This document shows positions 32,301-41,561 of a stretch of 64,000 bases of DNA, in pieces (position 1 is the stretch's first letter; every line of letters begins with the position of its first letter). The translations under genes were made by a program, and so were the position numbers. Origin of the DNA: Marinimicrococcus sp033875255. GTDB taxonomy: Bacteria > Pseudomonadota > Alphaproteobacteria > Geminicoccales > Geminicoccaceae. The stretch is taken from positions 68,469 to 132,468 of the forward strand of contig JAWZSN010000017.1 in NCBI GenBank assembly GCA_033875255.1, written 5' to 3'. The notes under the pieces were generated by a model, which was not told where the DNA came from, searched no databases, and worked only from the letters and a program-made list of their open reading frames with translations.

Positions 32301-35300
32301 TCAGGCGGTCAGCGCCGCCGCGTCAAGGCGCACCGGCACCTCCAGCTTGTCGAGCAGCTCCTTGGGAATGATCTGCCAAAAGCGCGGCAGCTCGAGCTCG
32401 AAGTCGTGCAGCAGGCGGCGGCCCAGCTCGCTCTGGGTCTCGCGCACATGCTCCTCGATCAGCGCGCGCAGCTCGTCGACATAGTGCTGCACCTCGAGGC
32501 GCTGGAAGATCACCATGTCCTCGTTGATGCGCCGGCGGAGATCCTCCTCGGGATCGTGGACGAAGGCCATGCCGCCGCTCATGCCGGCGGCGAAATTGTC
32601 GCCGACCGCGCCCAGGATCACCGCGGTGCCGCCGGTCATGTACTCGCAGCCATTGTCGCCGCAGCCCTCGACCACGGTGATTGCACCCGAGTTCCTGACC
32701 GCGAAGCGCTCGCCAGCCCGCCCGGCGGCGAACAGCTTGCCGGCCGTGGCGCCGTAGAGGCAGGTATTGCCGATGATGGTGTTCTCGGCCGCCACCAACG
32801 GCGAGGAGACCAGCGGGCGGACGCAGATGGTGCCGCCCGAGAGCCCCTTGCCGACATAGTCGTTGGCGTCACCGAACACCTCGAGCTTGAGCCCCTGCAC
32901 CGCCCAGGCGCCGAGCGACTGGCCGGCCGAGCCCCGCAGGCGCACGGTGATGTGACCGGGCTCCAGCCGGTCCATCCCGTATTTGCGCGTGATGTGCGCC
33001 GAGAGCCGCGTGCCCACCGCACGATGCACGTTCCGCACATTGTACTGGAGCTGCATCTTCTCGCCGTCGACCAGCATGGGTGCGGCGTCCTTGACCATCT
33101 GCGCGTCGAGCGTCGGCGGCACCTCGTTGCGGCCCTCGAGCGTGCAGTAGGTGGCGTTGGGGCCGGGGTCGACCTGGCTGAGGATCGGGTTGAGATCGAG
33201 ATCGTCGAGGTCGGCGCTACCGCGGCTCACCTGGCGCAGCAGGTCGGTCCGGCCAATCGCCTCCTCGAGCGAGCGCAGGCCCAGCGAGGCCAGGATCTCG
33301 CGCACCTCCTCGGCGATGAAGCTCATCAGGTTGACGACCTTCTCGGCCGTGCCCTCGAACTTGGCGCGCAGGTCGGGCCGCTGGGTGCACACGCCCACCG
33401 GGCAGGTGTTGCTATGGCACTGCCGGACCATGATGCAGCCCATGGCGATCAGCGAGAGCGTGCCGATGCCGAACTCCTCGGCTCCCAGCATGGCGGCGAT
33501 CACGACGTCGCGACCGGTCTTGATGCCGCCGTCGGTGCGCAGCGTCACGCGGTGGCGCAGCCGGTTGAGGGTGAGGAGCTGGTTGGCCTCGCTCAGCCCC
33601 ATCTCCCAGGGCGTGCCGGCGAACTTGATGGAGGTCTGCGGGCTCGCACCCGTGCCGCCCACATGTCCCGAGATCAAGATGACGTCGGCCTTGGCCTTGG
33701 CCACACCGGCGGCAATGGTGCCGATGCCGCTCTCCGAGACCAGCTTCACGCAGACCTTGGCATCCGGGTTGATCTGCTTGAGGTCGTAGATGAGCTGCGC
33801 CAGGTCCTCGATCGAGTAGATGTCGTGGTGCGGCGGCGGGCTGATAAGGGTGACGCCGGGCGTGGAGTGGCGCAGCCGGGCGATCTCCATGGTCACCTTG
33901 AAGCCCGGGAGCTGGCCGCCCTCGCCGGGCTTGGCGCCCTGGGCCACCTTGATCTCGAGCTCGCGCGCGGCGTTGAGATATTCCGCCGTGACGCCGAAGC
34001 GGCCGCTCGCCACCTGCTTGATGGGCGAGTTGGCGTTGTCGCCGTTGGGCCGCGGCGTGTAGCGCTCCTTGCCCTCGCCGCCCTCGCCGCTGTCGGATTT
34101 GGCGCCGATGCGGTTCATGGCGATGGTGAGCGTCTCGTGCGCCTCGGGGCCAAGCGCGCCCAGCGACATGCCGGGTGTCACAAAGCGCTTCCTGATCCCG
34201 GTGATGCTCTCGACCTCGTCGACCGGGATCGGCGCCAGCTTGCGGCTGAAGTCGAGAAGGTCGCGGATCGAGACCGGGTCCTGGGCATAGACCATCTCGG
34301 CGTAGCGCTTGTAGGCCTGGTAGGAGTCGGTCGCCACGGCGTGCTGGACCTGATGGACCAGACGGCCTTCCAGGGCGTGCGCCTCGCCGCCGCGGCGGTA
34401 GCGGTAGAAGCCGCCGATGGCCAGCGGCGGCTCGACCTCGCCAAAGGCGCGTCCGTGCGCGTCGAGCACGCGGTTGCGGATGCCGATGAGGCCGATGCCG
34501 GAGATGCGGGTCACCAGACCCGGCAGATATTCGCGGCACATCGAGCGCGACAGGCCGACTGCCTCGAAATTGTAGCCGCCGCGATAGCTGCTGATGATCG
34601 AGATGCCCATCTTGGACATGATCTTGAGCAGGCCCTGGTTGAGCGCCTCCTTGAAGCGCGCCAGGCACTCCTCGAGTCCGAGGCCGGGGAACAGGCCGCG
34701 GGCGTGACGGTCGGCGATCGCCGCCTCGGCGAGGTAGGGATTGACCGCGGTGGTGCCGACACCGACCAGCACCGCCACGTAATGAACGTCGAGGCACTCG
34801 CCCGAGCGGACGGTGATCGAGCTGAAGCTCCTGAGGCCCTGGCGCACCAGGTGGCTGTGCACGGCGCCGGCGGCGAGGATCATCGGGATCGGCGCCCGCG
34901 TATTGCTGACATGCTCGTCGGTCAGCACGAGATCGCGGCAGCCGCCGCGGACCGCGTCCTCGGCCTCGTGGCGGATCCGCTCGAGCGCCAGGCCCAGGGT
35001 CTCGGTGTCATCGGCCGCGAACGTGCAGTCGATGGTGTGGGCGTCCTCGCCGAAATAGTCGAGCAGGGCCTCGAGCTCGGTGCTCGTGACGACCGGGCTC
35101 TCGAGCTGGAGGATGCGCGTCTGGCTGGGATCCTCGCTGGCGATGTTGCCGAGATTGCCGATGCGCGTCTTGAGGCTCATCACCCGCCACTCGCGCAACG
35201 GGTCGATGGGCGGGTTGGTGACCTGGCTGAACTGCTGTCGGAAGAAGTGGTGCAGGCCGCGATAGCGCCTTGAGAGGACGGCCAGCGGCGTGTCGTCGCC

Positions 35301-36824
35301 CATCGAGCCGATGGCTTCCTTGGCATCCTGGACCATCGGCGCCAGGATCAGCTCCATGTCCTCGACCGTCTGGCCGTAGAGGCTCTGCCGGCGGCGCAGC
35401 TCGCCGCGCTCGAAGCTCGTGGCCCCGAACGGGCGGGCGGCCGCCAGATCCTCGAGATAGGTGATGTTCTGCACCCATTTCGAGTAGGGCTTGAGGCCGG
35501 CCAGATAGTCCTTGAGCTCGCCGTCGCGGAAGAAGGTGCCGGTCTCGAGATCGACGCCCACCATCTCGCCGGGCCCCACCCGGCCCTTCTCGACGATGTC
35601 GGCCTCGGCGAGCGGCACCATGCCGGTCTCCGAGCCCACCACGAGGAGCCCGTCGACGGTGCGGCTGTAGCGCAGCGGGCGCAGGCCGTTGCGGTCGAGA
35701 CCCGCCACCACCCAGCGGCTGTCGGTCGCCACCAAACCGGCGGGACCGTCCCAGGGCTCCATCACGCAGTTGCAGTAGCTGAAGAGGTCGCGATGCTCCT
35801 CGGGCATGGCGATGCGGTGCGACCATGCCGGCGGGAGGCACAGCGTCTTGACCAGCGGCAGCTTGCGGCCCGCCTGCACCAGCACCTCGATCACCGCGTC
35901 GAGCGACGCGCTGTCGGAGCTGCCCGGCTGGATCACCGGCTTGACGTCGTCGTTGTGCTCGCCGAAGGCCTCGGCGTGCATCCGCGTCTCGTGGCTCCTC
36001 ATCCAGTTGACGTTGCCGCGCAGTGTGTTGATCTCGCCATTGTGGGCGATCATGCGGAACGGCTGGGCAAGCCGCCAGGAGGGCAGCGTGTTCGTCGAGT
36101 AGCGCTGGTGGAAGATCGCGAAGGTCGAGACGAAGCGCTCGTCGGTGAGATCGGGGTAGAAGTTGGCGAGCTGCTCGGCCAGGAACAGGCCCTTGTAGAT
36201 GATCGAGCGGCAGGAGAGCGAGCAGATGTAGAAGTCGGTGATGTTCTCGGCCAGCGCCTGGCGCTCGACGCGCCGACGGATGACGTAGAGGTCGCGCTCG
36301 AACCGCTCATCCGGAACGCCGCCGGGATTGCCCACGATGATCTGCTCGATGGCCGGCCGCGTCGCGGCCGCCTTCTCGCCGATCACGCTGGTGTCGACCG
36401 GCACCTGACGCCAGCCGCGGATGCCGTAGCCGAAGCGCAGCAGCTCGCTCTCGACCAGCGTCCGGCAGGCTTCCTGCTGGGCGAAGTTGTTGCGCGGCAA
36501 AAAGACCATGCCCACCGCGATGCGCTGGCCGTCGCAGCCGCCCTTGATCTGCTCCTTGAAGAAGTCCTGGGGGATCTGCAGGTGGATACCGGCACCGTCG
36601 CCGGTCTTGCCGTCGGCATCGACGGCGCCGCGGTGCCAGACCGCCTTCAGCGCCTCGATCCCCTTGACCACCACCTCGCGCCGCGGCTTGCCGTCGATGG
36701 CGGCGATGCAGCCGACGCCGCAGGCATCGCGCTCGAGCTCGAGATCGTCGAGCCCGTCGGCGCGCAGCTTCGCGACGTTGCGCGCGTAGGCGTCGAGGAA
36801 TTCCTGGGCGGTCTCGTTGGTCAT
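32301..36824 (-). CDS. gltB: Glutamate synthase (NADPH) large subunit
   Basis: 1507 residues, the normal GltB length. A propeptide of 34 residues precedes the catalytic cysteine in ACGVGCIAAIDGKPRR (Cys35). Then come the glutaminase domain, the FMN/2-oxoglutarate domain with SGHVGGTGASPQTSIKFAG, the 3Fe-4S cluster cysteines in CHSNTCPVGVCTQ, and the C-terminal beta-helix with GGTAVILGAVGDNFAAGMSG. It transfers the glutamine amide nitrogen to 2-oxoglutarate. It is downstream of gltD with an 11-base gap, the reverse of the order in enterics. Confidence 0.98.
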   Translation of the reverse strand: MTNETAQEFLDAYARNVAKLRADGLDDLELERDACGVGCIAAIDGKPRREVVVKGIEALKAVWHRGAVDADGKTGDGAGIHLQIPQDFFKEQIKGGCDGQRIAVGMVFLPRNNFAQQEACRTLVESELLRFGYGIRGWRQVPVDTSVIGEKAAATRPAIEQIIVGNPGGVPDERFERDLYVIRRRVERQALAENITDFYICSLSCRSIIYKGLFLAEQLANFYPDLTDERFVSTFAIFHQRYSTNTLPSWRLAQPFRMIAHNGEINTLRGNVNWMRSHETRMHAEAFGEHNDDVKPVIQPGSSDSASLDAVIEVLVQAGRKLPLVKTLCLPPAWSHRIAMPEEHRDLFSYCNCVMEPWDGPAGLVATDSRWVVAGLDRNGLRPLRYSRTVDGLLVVGSETGMVPLAEADIVEKGRVGPGEMVGVDLETGTFFRDGELKDYLAGLKPYSKWVQNITYLEDLAAARPFGATSFERGELRRRQSLYGQTVEDMELILAPMVQDAKEAIGSMGDDTPLAVLSRRYRGLHHFFRQQFSQVTNPPIDPLREWRVMSLKTRIGNLGNIASEDPSQTRILQLESPVVTSTELEALLDYFGEDAHTIDCTFAADDTETLGLALERIRHEAEDAVRGGCRDLVLTDEHVSNTRAPIPMILAAGAVHSHLVRQGLRSFSSITVRSGECLDVHYVAVLVGVGTTAVNPYLAEAAIADRHARGLFPGLGLEECLARFKEALNQGLLKIMSKMGISIISSYRGGYNFEAVGLSRSMCREYLPGLVTRISGIGLIGIRNRVLDAHGRAFGEVEPPLAIGGFYRYRRGGEAHALEGRLVHQVQHAVATDSYQAYKRYAEMVYAQDPVSIRDLLDFSRKLAPIPVDEVESITGIRKRFVTPGMSLGALGPEAHETLTIAMNRIGAKSDSGEGGEGKERYTPRPNGDNANSPIKQVASGRFGVTAEYLNAARELEIKVAQGAKPGEGGQLPGFKVTMEIARLRHSTPGVTLISPPPHHDIYSIEDLAQLIYDLKQINPDAKVCVKLVSESGIGTIAAGVAKAKADVILISGHVGGTGASPQTSIKFAGTPWEMGLSEANQLLTLNRLRHRVTLRTDGGIKTGRDVVIAAMLGAEEFGIGTLSLIAMGCIMVRQCHSNTCPVGVCTQRPDLRAKFEGTAEKVVNLMSFIAEEVREILASLGLRSLEEAIGRTDLLRQVSRGSADLDDLDLNPILSQVDPGPNATYCTLEGRNEVPPTLDAQMVKDAAPMLVDGEKMQLQYNVRNVHRAVGTRLSAHITRKYGMDRLEPGHITVRLRGSAGQSLGAWAVQGLKLEVFGDANDYVGKGLSGGTICVRPLVSSPLVAAENTIIGNTCLYGATAGKLFAAGRAGERFAVRNSGAITVVEGCGDNGCEYMTGGTAVILGAVGDNFAAGMSGGMAFVHDPEEDLRRRINEDMVIFQRLEVQHYVDELRALIEEHVRETQSELGRRLLHDFELELPRFWQIIPKELLDKLEVPVRLDAAALTA

Positions 36825-36835
36825 GTCGGTGTTCC

Positions 36836-38287
36836 TCAGGACGCCATGGCGAGCTTCTGCCGGACCCCGGCAGCCTGCCCTGCGAGATAGCGGTGGATGC
36901 CGTCGGCCGCGTCGCGGCCGTCGCGGATGCCCCAGACCACGAGCGAGGCGCCCCGCACGATGTCGCCGGCGGCGAAGACACCCGGCATGCTGGTCATCAT
37001 GGTGGACCAGTCGATCCCGACGGTGCCCCAGCGGCTCACCTTGAGCTCCTCCTGGCCGAACATCGCCGGCATGTCCTCGGGGTCGAAGCCCAGGGCCTTG
37101 ATAACCAGGTCGGCCTCAAGCCGCATCGAGGAGCCCGGTACCGGCTCGGGCACCTGGCGGCCGCTGGCATCCGGCGTGCCCAGCCGCATCCGCACGGCCC
37201 GCACCGCCTCGACCCGCTCGTCGCCCAGGAACGCCTCGGGGGCGGAGAGCCAGACAAACTCGACGCCCTCCTCCTCGGCGTGCTGCACCTCGCGCATCGA
37301 GCCCGGCATGTTGGTGCGGTCGCGGCGGTAGAGGCACTGGACGCTTTTCGCCCCCTGGCGGACCGCCGTGCGCACGCAGTCCATCGCCGTGTCACCGCCG
37401 CCGATCACCACCACGCGACGCTCCCTGGCATCGAGCAGGCCGCTCTCGAAGTCGGGCACGCGATCGCCGAGGCCGCTGCGGTTGCTGGCAGTGAGGTACG
37501 AGAGGGCAGGCACGATGCCGCCGAGACCGGCGCCTGGAAGCTGGATGTCGCGAGCCTTGTAGACGCCGGTCGCGATCAGTAGCGCGCCATGGCGCTGGCG
37601 CAGCTCCTCGAAGGACGGCCCGGCCCCGCCGATGTCGCAGCCGAGATGGAACTGCACGCCGCCCTCGGCCAGCAGGGCAGCGCGCCGCTCGACGATCTCC
37701 TTTTCCAGCTTGAAGCCGGGAATGCCGTAGATCAGCAGACCACCGACGCGGTCGTAGCGGTCGTAGACATGGACCTGGTAGCCCTCCTTGCGGAGCTGCT
37801 CGGCGGCGGCGAGCCCCGCCGGACCGGCGCCGATGATCCCCACCGACTGCCCGAGCTCGCGAAGCGGCCGCACCGGCTTCACCCAGCCCTTCTCCCATGC
37901 GGTGTCGGTAATGTGCTTTTCCACGGCGCCGATGGTGACCGAGTTGAAGCCCTTCTCGATGACGCAGTTGCCCTCGCACAGCCGGTCCTGGGGGCAGATC
38001 CGGCCGCACACCTCGGGCATGTTGTTGGTCGCCGAGGAGAGCTCGTAGGCCTCCTCGAGGCGGCCCTCGGCGGTCATCCGCAGCCAGTCGGGGATGTTGT
38101 TCTGCAGCGGGCAGTGGATCTGGCAGAACGGGATGCCGCACTGTTCGCAGCGCGACGCCTGCTCGGCCGCCCGCTCCGGCGCGAAGCGATCGTAGATCTC
38201 GCGGAAGTCGTCGGCCCGGTCGGCGACGCCACGCTTCTCGGGCATGCGCTGCTCCACGGACACGAACTGCATCATCTTGCCGGCCAT
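36836..38287 (-). CDS. gltD: Glutamate synthase small subunit
   Basis: 483 residues. The N-terminal region has two cysteine clusters for 4Fe-4S centres (CEQCGIPFCQIHCP and CGRICPQDRLCEGNC), then an FAD fold (IIGAGPAGLAAAEQL), an NADPH fold (VVVIGGGDTAMDCVRTA) and the C-terminal GVFAAGDIVRGASLVVW. It passes electrons from NADPH to GltB. ATG 38287 is preferred over GTG 38308 because GGGGGAA lies six bases upstream. A good promoter is visible at 38341-38369. Confidence 0.97.
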   Translation of the reverse strand: MAGKMMQFVSVEQRMPEKRGVADRADDFREIYDRFAPERAAEQASRCEQCGIPFCQIHCPLQNNIPDWLRMTAEGRLEEAYELSSATNNMPEVCGRICPQDRLCEGNCVIEKGFNSVTIGAVEKHITDTAWEKGWVKPVRPLRELGQSVGIIGAGPAGLAAAEQLRKEGYQVHVYDRYDRVGGLLIYGIPGFKLEKEIVERRAALLAEGGVQFHLGCDIGGAGPSFEELRQRHGALLIATGVYKARDIQLPGAGLGGIVPALSYLTASNRSGLGDRVPDFESGLLDARERRVVVIGGGDTAMDCVRTAVRQGAKSVQCLYRRDRTNMPGSMREVQHAEEEGVEFVWLSAPEAFLGDERVEAVRAVRMRLGTPDASGRQVPEPVPGSSMRLEADLVIKALGFDPEDMPAMFGQEELKVSRWGTVGIDWSTMMTSMPGVFAAGDIVRGASLVVWGIRDGRDAADGIHRYLAGQAAGVRQKLAMAS

Positions 38288-38340
38288 CGACTTCCCCCGG
38301 GCGTTCACGCGACGAGCCCGGCCGCAAGCCGGGCGCGAGC

Positions 38341-38369
38341 CTTATATGAGCGCACCCGGACTGCGTCCA
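38341..38369 (-). promoter_or_regulatory. Promoter of gltDB
   Basis: On the minus strand, -35 TGGACG (38369-38364) and -10 TATAAG (38346-38341) with a 17-base spacer. Upstream lie a ten-base palindrome AATCGCGATT (38375-38384) and an inverted repeat GTCCC-N5-GGGAC (38388-38402), possible regulator sites. Confidence 0.6.
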
Positions 38370-38476
38370 GAAACAATCGCGATTTTTGTCCCATAGCGGG
38401 ACTAATAACCGAGCACCCTGAGGATTCTCCATGGAAACGCGCTTGGATTTTCCCGCGATTTTACCGGCGCGCTAGA

Positions 38477-38499
38477 GATAGTCCCGATTAACGACTATC
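38477..38499 (-). terminator. Inverted repeat at the end of the NDUFA9-like gene
   Basis: Perfect seven-base arms GATAGTC / GACTATC with a nine-base loop, overlapping the stop codon. No T-run follows on the minus strand, so it may instead protect the mRNA end. Confidence 0.35.
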
Positions 38500-39439
38500 G
38501 CCCAGGCTCACGCCATGGCCGCCGCGCGTAGCGCCGGACATAGTCTGGAACCACGATCTCCAGCGGTGTCGGCTCGACCCCCAGATCCGCCAGGGTCGGC
38601 GTCTCGCCGCTCACCACGTTGTCGCGCCGCAGCATCTCGACCTGGTCGCGCGTCAAAGGCGGCTCGGGCAGCAGCTCCATGAACCGTGCCTGGAGGCGCG
38701 CCGCGCCGAACGGAAGATTGACCAGCAGGCGGCGCCGGCCGAGCAATCCCAGAAGATACTCCATGAGCTCGCGGAAGCTGTAGGTGCCCGGACCGCCCAG
38801 CTCGTAGGTCCTGCCGGCGGCGTCGGGGCGCTCGAGCGCCGCCACGATGGCCGCCGCCACGTCGCCTACATAGACCGGCTGAAAGCGGGTCCGACCGCCG
38901 CCGATCAGCGGGAGCGCGGGCGCTATGCGCGCCATCTCGGCGAAGCGGTTGAAAAAGCCGTCCTCGGGCCCGAACACCACGCTCGGGCGCAAGATCACTG
39001 CCTCGGGGAAAGCCTCGTGCACTGCCGCCTCGCCCTGGGCCTTGGTGCGGGCATAGGCGGCGGAGGAGTCCGGATCGGCGCCGATCGCCGAGATCTGCAC
39101 CATCCTCTTCACGCCGGCGACCTTCGCGGCGGCGGCGATCCTGCCCGGCAGCTCGCCCTGCAGCCGCTCGAAGTCGCCGCGCCGGCGCTCGTGCAGGATG
39201 CCGACAAGGTTGACGACATAATCGGCCCCGGCGACGTGCCGGCGCAGCTCGGCCTCCTCGAGACCGTGCGATTCGATCAGCACGATCTGCCCGATAGACC
39301 CCATCGGCCGCAGGAAGGCGGCGCCCTCCGGGTCGCGGGTCGGCACCCGGACGGTAGCGCCCCGCTCCGCCAGCCGACGAACGAGATGGCGGCCGAGAAA
39401 TCCCGAACCGCCGAAGATGGTCACCACCTTGTTGCGCAT
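38495..39439 (-). CDS. Complex I NDUFA9 subunit family protein (extended SDR)
   Basis: 314 residues. The N-terminal NAD(P)-binding motif is TIFGGSGFLGRHLVRRLAERG, an atypical SDR pattern, with VVNLVGILHERRRGDFERLQ, ISAIGADPDSSAAYARTKAQGE and ILRPSVVFGPEDGFFNRFAEMA. These are hallmarks of the NDUFA9-type proteins of alphaproteobacteria, relatives of the mitochondrial complex I accessory subunit; whether it binds complex I here is unknown. The start ATG 39439 directly precedes the Rossmann strand; the longer frame reads across the tRNA promoter. Confidence 0.92.
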   Translation of the reverse strand: MRNKVVTIFGGSGFLGRHLVRRLAERGATVRVPTRDPEGAAFLRPMGSIGQIVLIESHGLEEAELRRHVAGADYVVNLVGILHERRRGDFERLQGELPGRIAAAAKVAGVKRMVQISAIGADPDSSAAYARTKAQGEAAVHEAFPEAVILRPSVVFGPEDGFFNRFAEMARIAPALPLIGGGRTRFQPVYVGDVAAAIVAALERPDAAGRTYELGGPGTYSFRELMEYLLGLLGRRRLLVNLPFGAARLQARFMELLPEPPLTRDQVEMLRRDNVVSGETPTLADLGVEPTPLEIVVPDYVRRYARRPWREPGR

Positions 39440-39542
39440 GCACACGGCCCCGGTTGTTGCGTTCCCGAAGCCAAATCTAGGCCGCTCCGCGCGCTGCACA
39501 AACTCCCCTCGTCTTTCCCGCGGAATTCTGCCCGACACCCGC

Positions 39543-39571
39543 TTGACGACCCCGCCGATCCCGCCTAGAAG
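39543..39571 (+). promoter_or_regulatory. Promoter of tRNA-Leu
   Basis: -35 TTGACG (39543-39548) and -10 TAGAAG (39566-39571) with a 17-base spacer, 14 bases before the mature tRNA start. Probably also serves the following rnd gene. Confidence 0.7.
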
Positions 39572-39585
39572 TCGCCTCGCCCCAA

Positions 39586-39672
39586 GCCCAGGTGGCGGAA
39601 TTGGTAGACGCACTAGCTTCAGGTGCTAGCGGTCGCAAGGCCGTGGAGGTTCGAGTCCTCTCCTGGGCACCA
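39586..39672 (+). tRNA. tRNA-Leu (anticodon CAG)
   Basis: 87 bases including an encoded CCA end. Acceptor stem GCCCAGG / CCTGGGC, D-arm GGCGGAATTGGTAGACGC, anticodon arm ACTAGC-TTCAGGT-GCTAGC placing CAG at the anticodon, a class II variable arm, and T-arm with GGTTCGAGTCC. It decodes CUG, the dominant leucine codon in this GC-rich genome. Confidence 0.97.
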
Positions 39673-39749
39673 CTCCTTCAGCCGACAGTGTCCGGAAGCT
39701 GCGACACACCCCCCTCGCGGGACAGGATACGGCTGAACAGGGTACTCTC

Positions 39750-40361
39750 ATGGACATCAAGCTGCACGAAGGCGACCTCCCCGCGGATCTGCGGCTGGGC
39801 GAGGTGATCGCCATCGATTCCGAGACCATGGGTCTCAATCCCTCGCGCGACCGGCTGTGCCTCGTGCAGCTGACCGACGGCAACGGCACCATCCATCTGG
39901 TGCGCCTCGCCCGCGGCGCCTACGACGCGCCGGTCCTCAAGGCCCTCCTGGCCGATCCCTCGCGCCTCAAGCTCTTCCACTTCGCCCGCTTCGACATCGC
40001 GGTGCTGGAGCAGTATCTGGGCGTGCTGTGCCGCCCGGTCTACTGCACCAAGATCGCCTCGAAGCTGGTCCGCACCTATACCGACAGGCACGGCCTGAAG
40101 GATCTGGTGCGCGAGCTCCTGGGCGTCGACATCTCCAAGACCGAGCAGAGCTCCGACTGGGGTGCGGACAGCCTGAGCGAGGCACAGCAGCGCTACGCGG
40201 CGGGCGACGTGGTCCATCTCCATGCGCTGCGCGAGCGGCTCGACATCATGCTCGCGCGCGAGGAACGCACCGACATCGCCCGCGCCTGCTTCGAGTTTCT
40301 GCCGACCCGGGCAAGGCTGGACCTCGCCGGCTGGCCCGAGATCGACATCTTCGCCCACTGA
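39750..40361 (+). CDS. rnd: Ribonuclease D (short, exonuclease domain only)
   Basis: 203 residues, covering only the DEDD 3'-5' exonuclease domain; the HRDC domains of enteric RNase D are absent, as in many alphaproteobacterial members. The motifs are IAIDSETMGL (Exo I), LFHFARFDIAVL (Exo II) and RYAAGDVVHLHAL (Exo III). A role in trimming tRNA 3' ends is consistent with its place directly after tRNA-Leu. The two are 77 bases apart and may share a promoter. Confidence 0.93.
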   Translation: MDIKLHEGDLPADLRLGEVIAIDSETMGLNPSRDRLCLVQLTDGNGTIHLVRLARGAYDAPVLKALLADPSRLKLFHFARFDIAVLEQYLGVLCRPVYCTKIASKLVRTYTDRHGLKDLVRELLGVDISKTEQSSDWGADSLSEAQQRYAAGDVVHLHALRERLDIMLAREERTDIARACFEFLPTRARLDLAGWPEIDIFAH

Positions 40362-40475
40362 GCCGCCAGCGCCCGGCGCTCGCGGGTCGCGTTGACGCCT
40401 GCGGGCCGCGTACCCATACTCCGGCGGCATCCCTGCGAGCCGGCTCGCGAGGCGTGGCCCATCACGGATGCCCTC

Positions 40476-41525
40476 ATGACGTTGCGGGAACATCAGCAAG
40501 TGCAGCAGCCGGCCCTCGCGCAGAACGACACTGACGCCACCGCCGACCAGGGCGCCGGCGACGAGGCGGCGCGCCGTCAGGCGATGGAGAGTGGTCGCAA
40601 GCTGCTCGAGACCGAGGCGCGCGCGGTCGCCATGATGACGGACTGGATCGGCGGGGAGTTCGCGGACGCGGTCGACCTGCTGGCCGGCCTCGGCGGACGG
40701 GTGGTCGTCTCGGGCATGGGCAAGAGCGGCCATGTGGGCCGCAAGATCGCGGCCACCATGGCCTCGACCGGCACCCCCGCCCTCTTCGTGCACCCGGCCG
40801 AGGCGAGCCACGGCGATCTCGGCATGATCACCCGCTCCGACATCGTGCTGGCCCTCTCCAACTCCGGCGAGACCGCCGAGCTGCGCGATCTCACCCTCTA
40901 TACCCGCCGCTACGGGATCCCGCTGATCGCCATGGTCGGCCGGGCCGGCAGCACGCTGGCCGAGGCCGCCGACGTGGCGCTGGTCCTGCCCGAAGCGGCC
41001 GAGGCCTGCCCCATGGGCCTGGCGCCCACCACCTCGACCACCTGCATGCTGGCGTTGGGCGATGCGCTCGCGGTGGCGCTGCTCGAGCGGCGCGGCTTCA
41101 CCGCGCGCGAGTTCGCGATGTTCCACCCGGGCGGCAAGCTCGGCAACCAGCTCAAGCGGGTCGAGCAGATCATGCGGCGCAGCGACGAGCTGCCCCTGGT
41201 GGCCCCCGGCTGCCCGATGGCCGAGACCGTCCTCGAGATGACGAAGAAGTGCCTGGGCTGCGTCGGCGTGGTCGACGAGGAGCGACGGCTGGTCGGGATC
41301 ATCACCGACGGCGACCTGCGCCGCCACATGATGGAAGACCTCCTCAAGCGGACCGCCGGCGAGCTGATGACGCCCGCCCCCCGCACCATCGAGCCGCGGG
41401 CTCTGGCGGTGGAAGCGGTCGCGCTGATGAACGAGCGCTCGATCACCGTCCTATTCGTCACCGACGGGCAGCGGCCGGTCGGCGCACTGCACCTCCATGA
41501 CTGCCTGCGAGCCGGCATTGCCTGA
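40476..41525 (+). CDS. kdsD: D-arabinose 5-phosphate isomerase (KdsD/KpsF family)
   Basis: Makes arabinose 5-phosphate for Kdo, needed for lipopolysaccharide core. 349 residues: a SIS isomerase domain (VVVSGMGKSGHVGRKIAATM, SHGDLGMI, ALSNSGETAEL) and two C-terminal CBS repeats (LGCVGVVDEERRLVGIITDG, NERSITVLFVTDGQRPVGAL). ATG 40476 is chosen because the frame upstream is not conserved-looking. First gene of the LPS-export block. Confidence 0.95.
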   Translation: MTLREHQQVQQPALAQNDTDATADQGAGDEAARRQAMESGRKLLETEARAVAMMTDWIGGEFADAVDLLAGLGGRVVVSGMGKSGHVGRKIAATMASTGTPALFVHPAEASHGDLGMITRSDIVLALSNSGETAELRDLTLYTRRYGIPLIAMVGRAGSTLAEAADVALVLPEAAEACPMGLAPTTSTTCMLALGDALAVALLERRGFTAREFAMFHPGGKLGNQLKRVEQIMRRSDELPLVAPGCPMAETVLEMTKKCLGCVGVVDEERRLVGIITDGDLRRHMMEDLLKRTAGELMTPAPRTIEPRALAVEAVALMNERSITVLFVTDGQRPVGALHLHDCLRAGIA

Positions 41526-41561
41526 GCACGCCGCCGCGGCGCCCCTTGAGGAGCCCCTCGC

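Noticed and set aside
32211..35273. A 1020-codon plus-strand frame opposite gltB
   Set aside because: Antisense shadow of gltB; rich in His, Asp, Gly and Arg without domain patterns.
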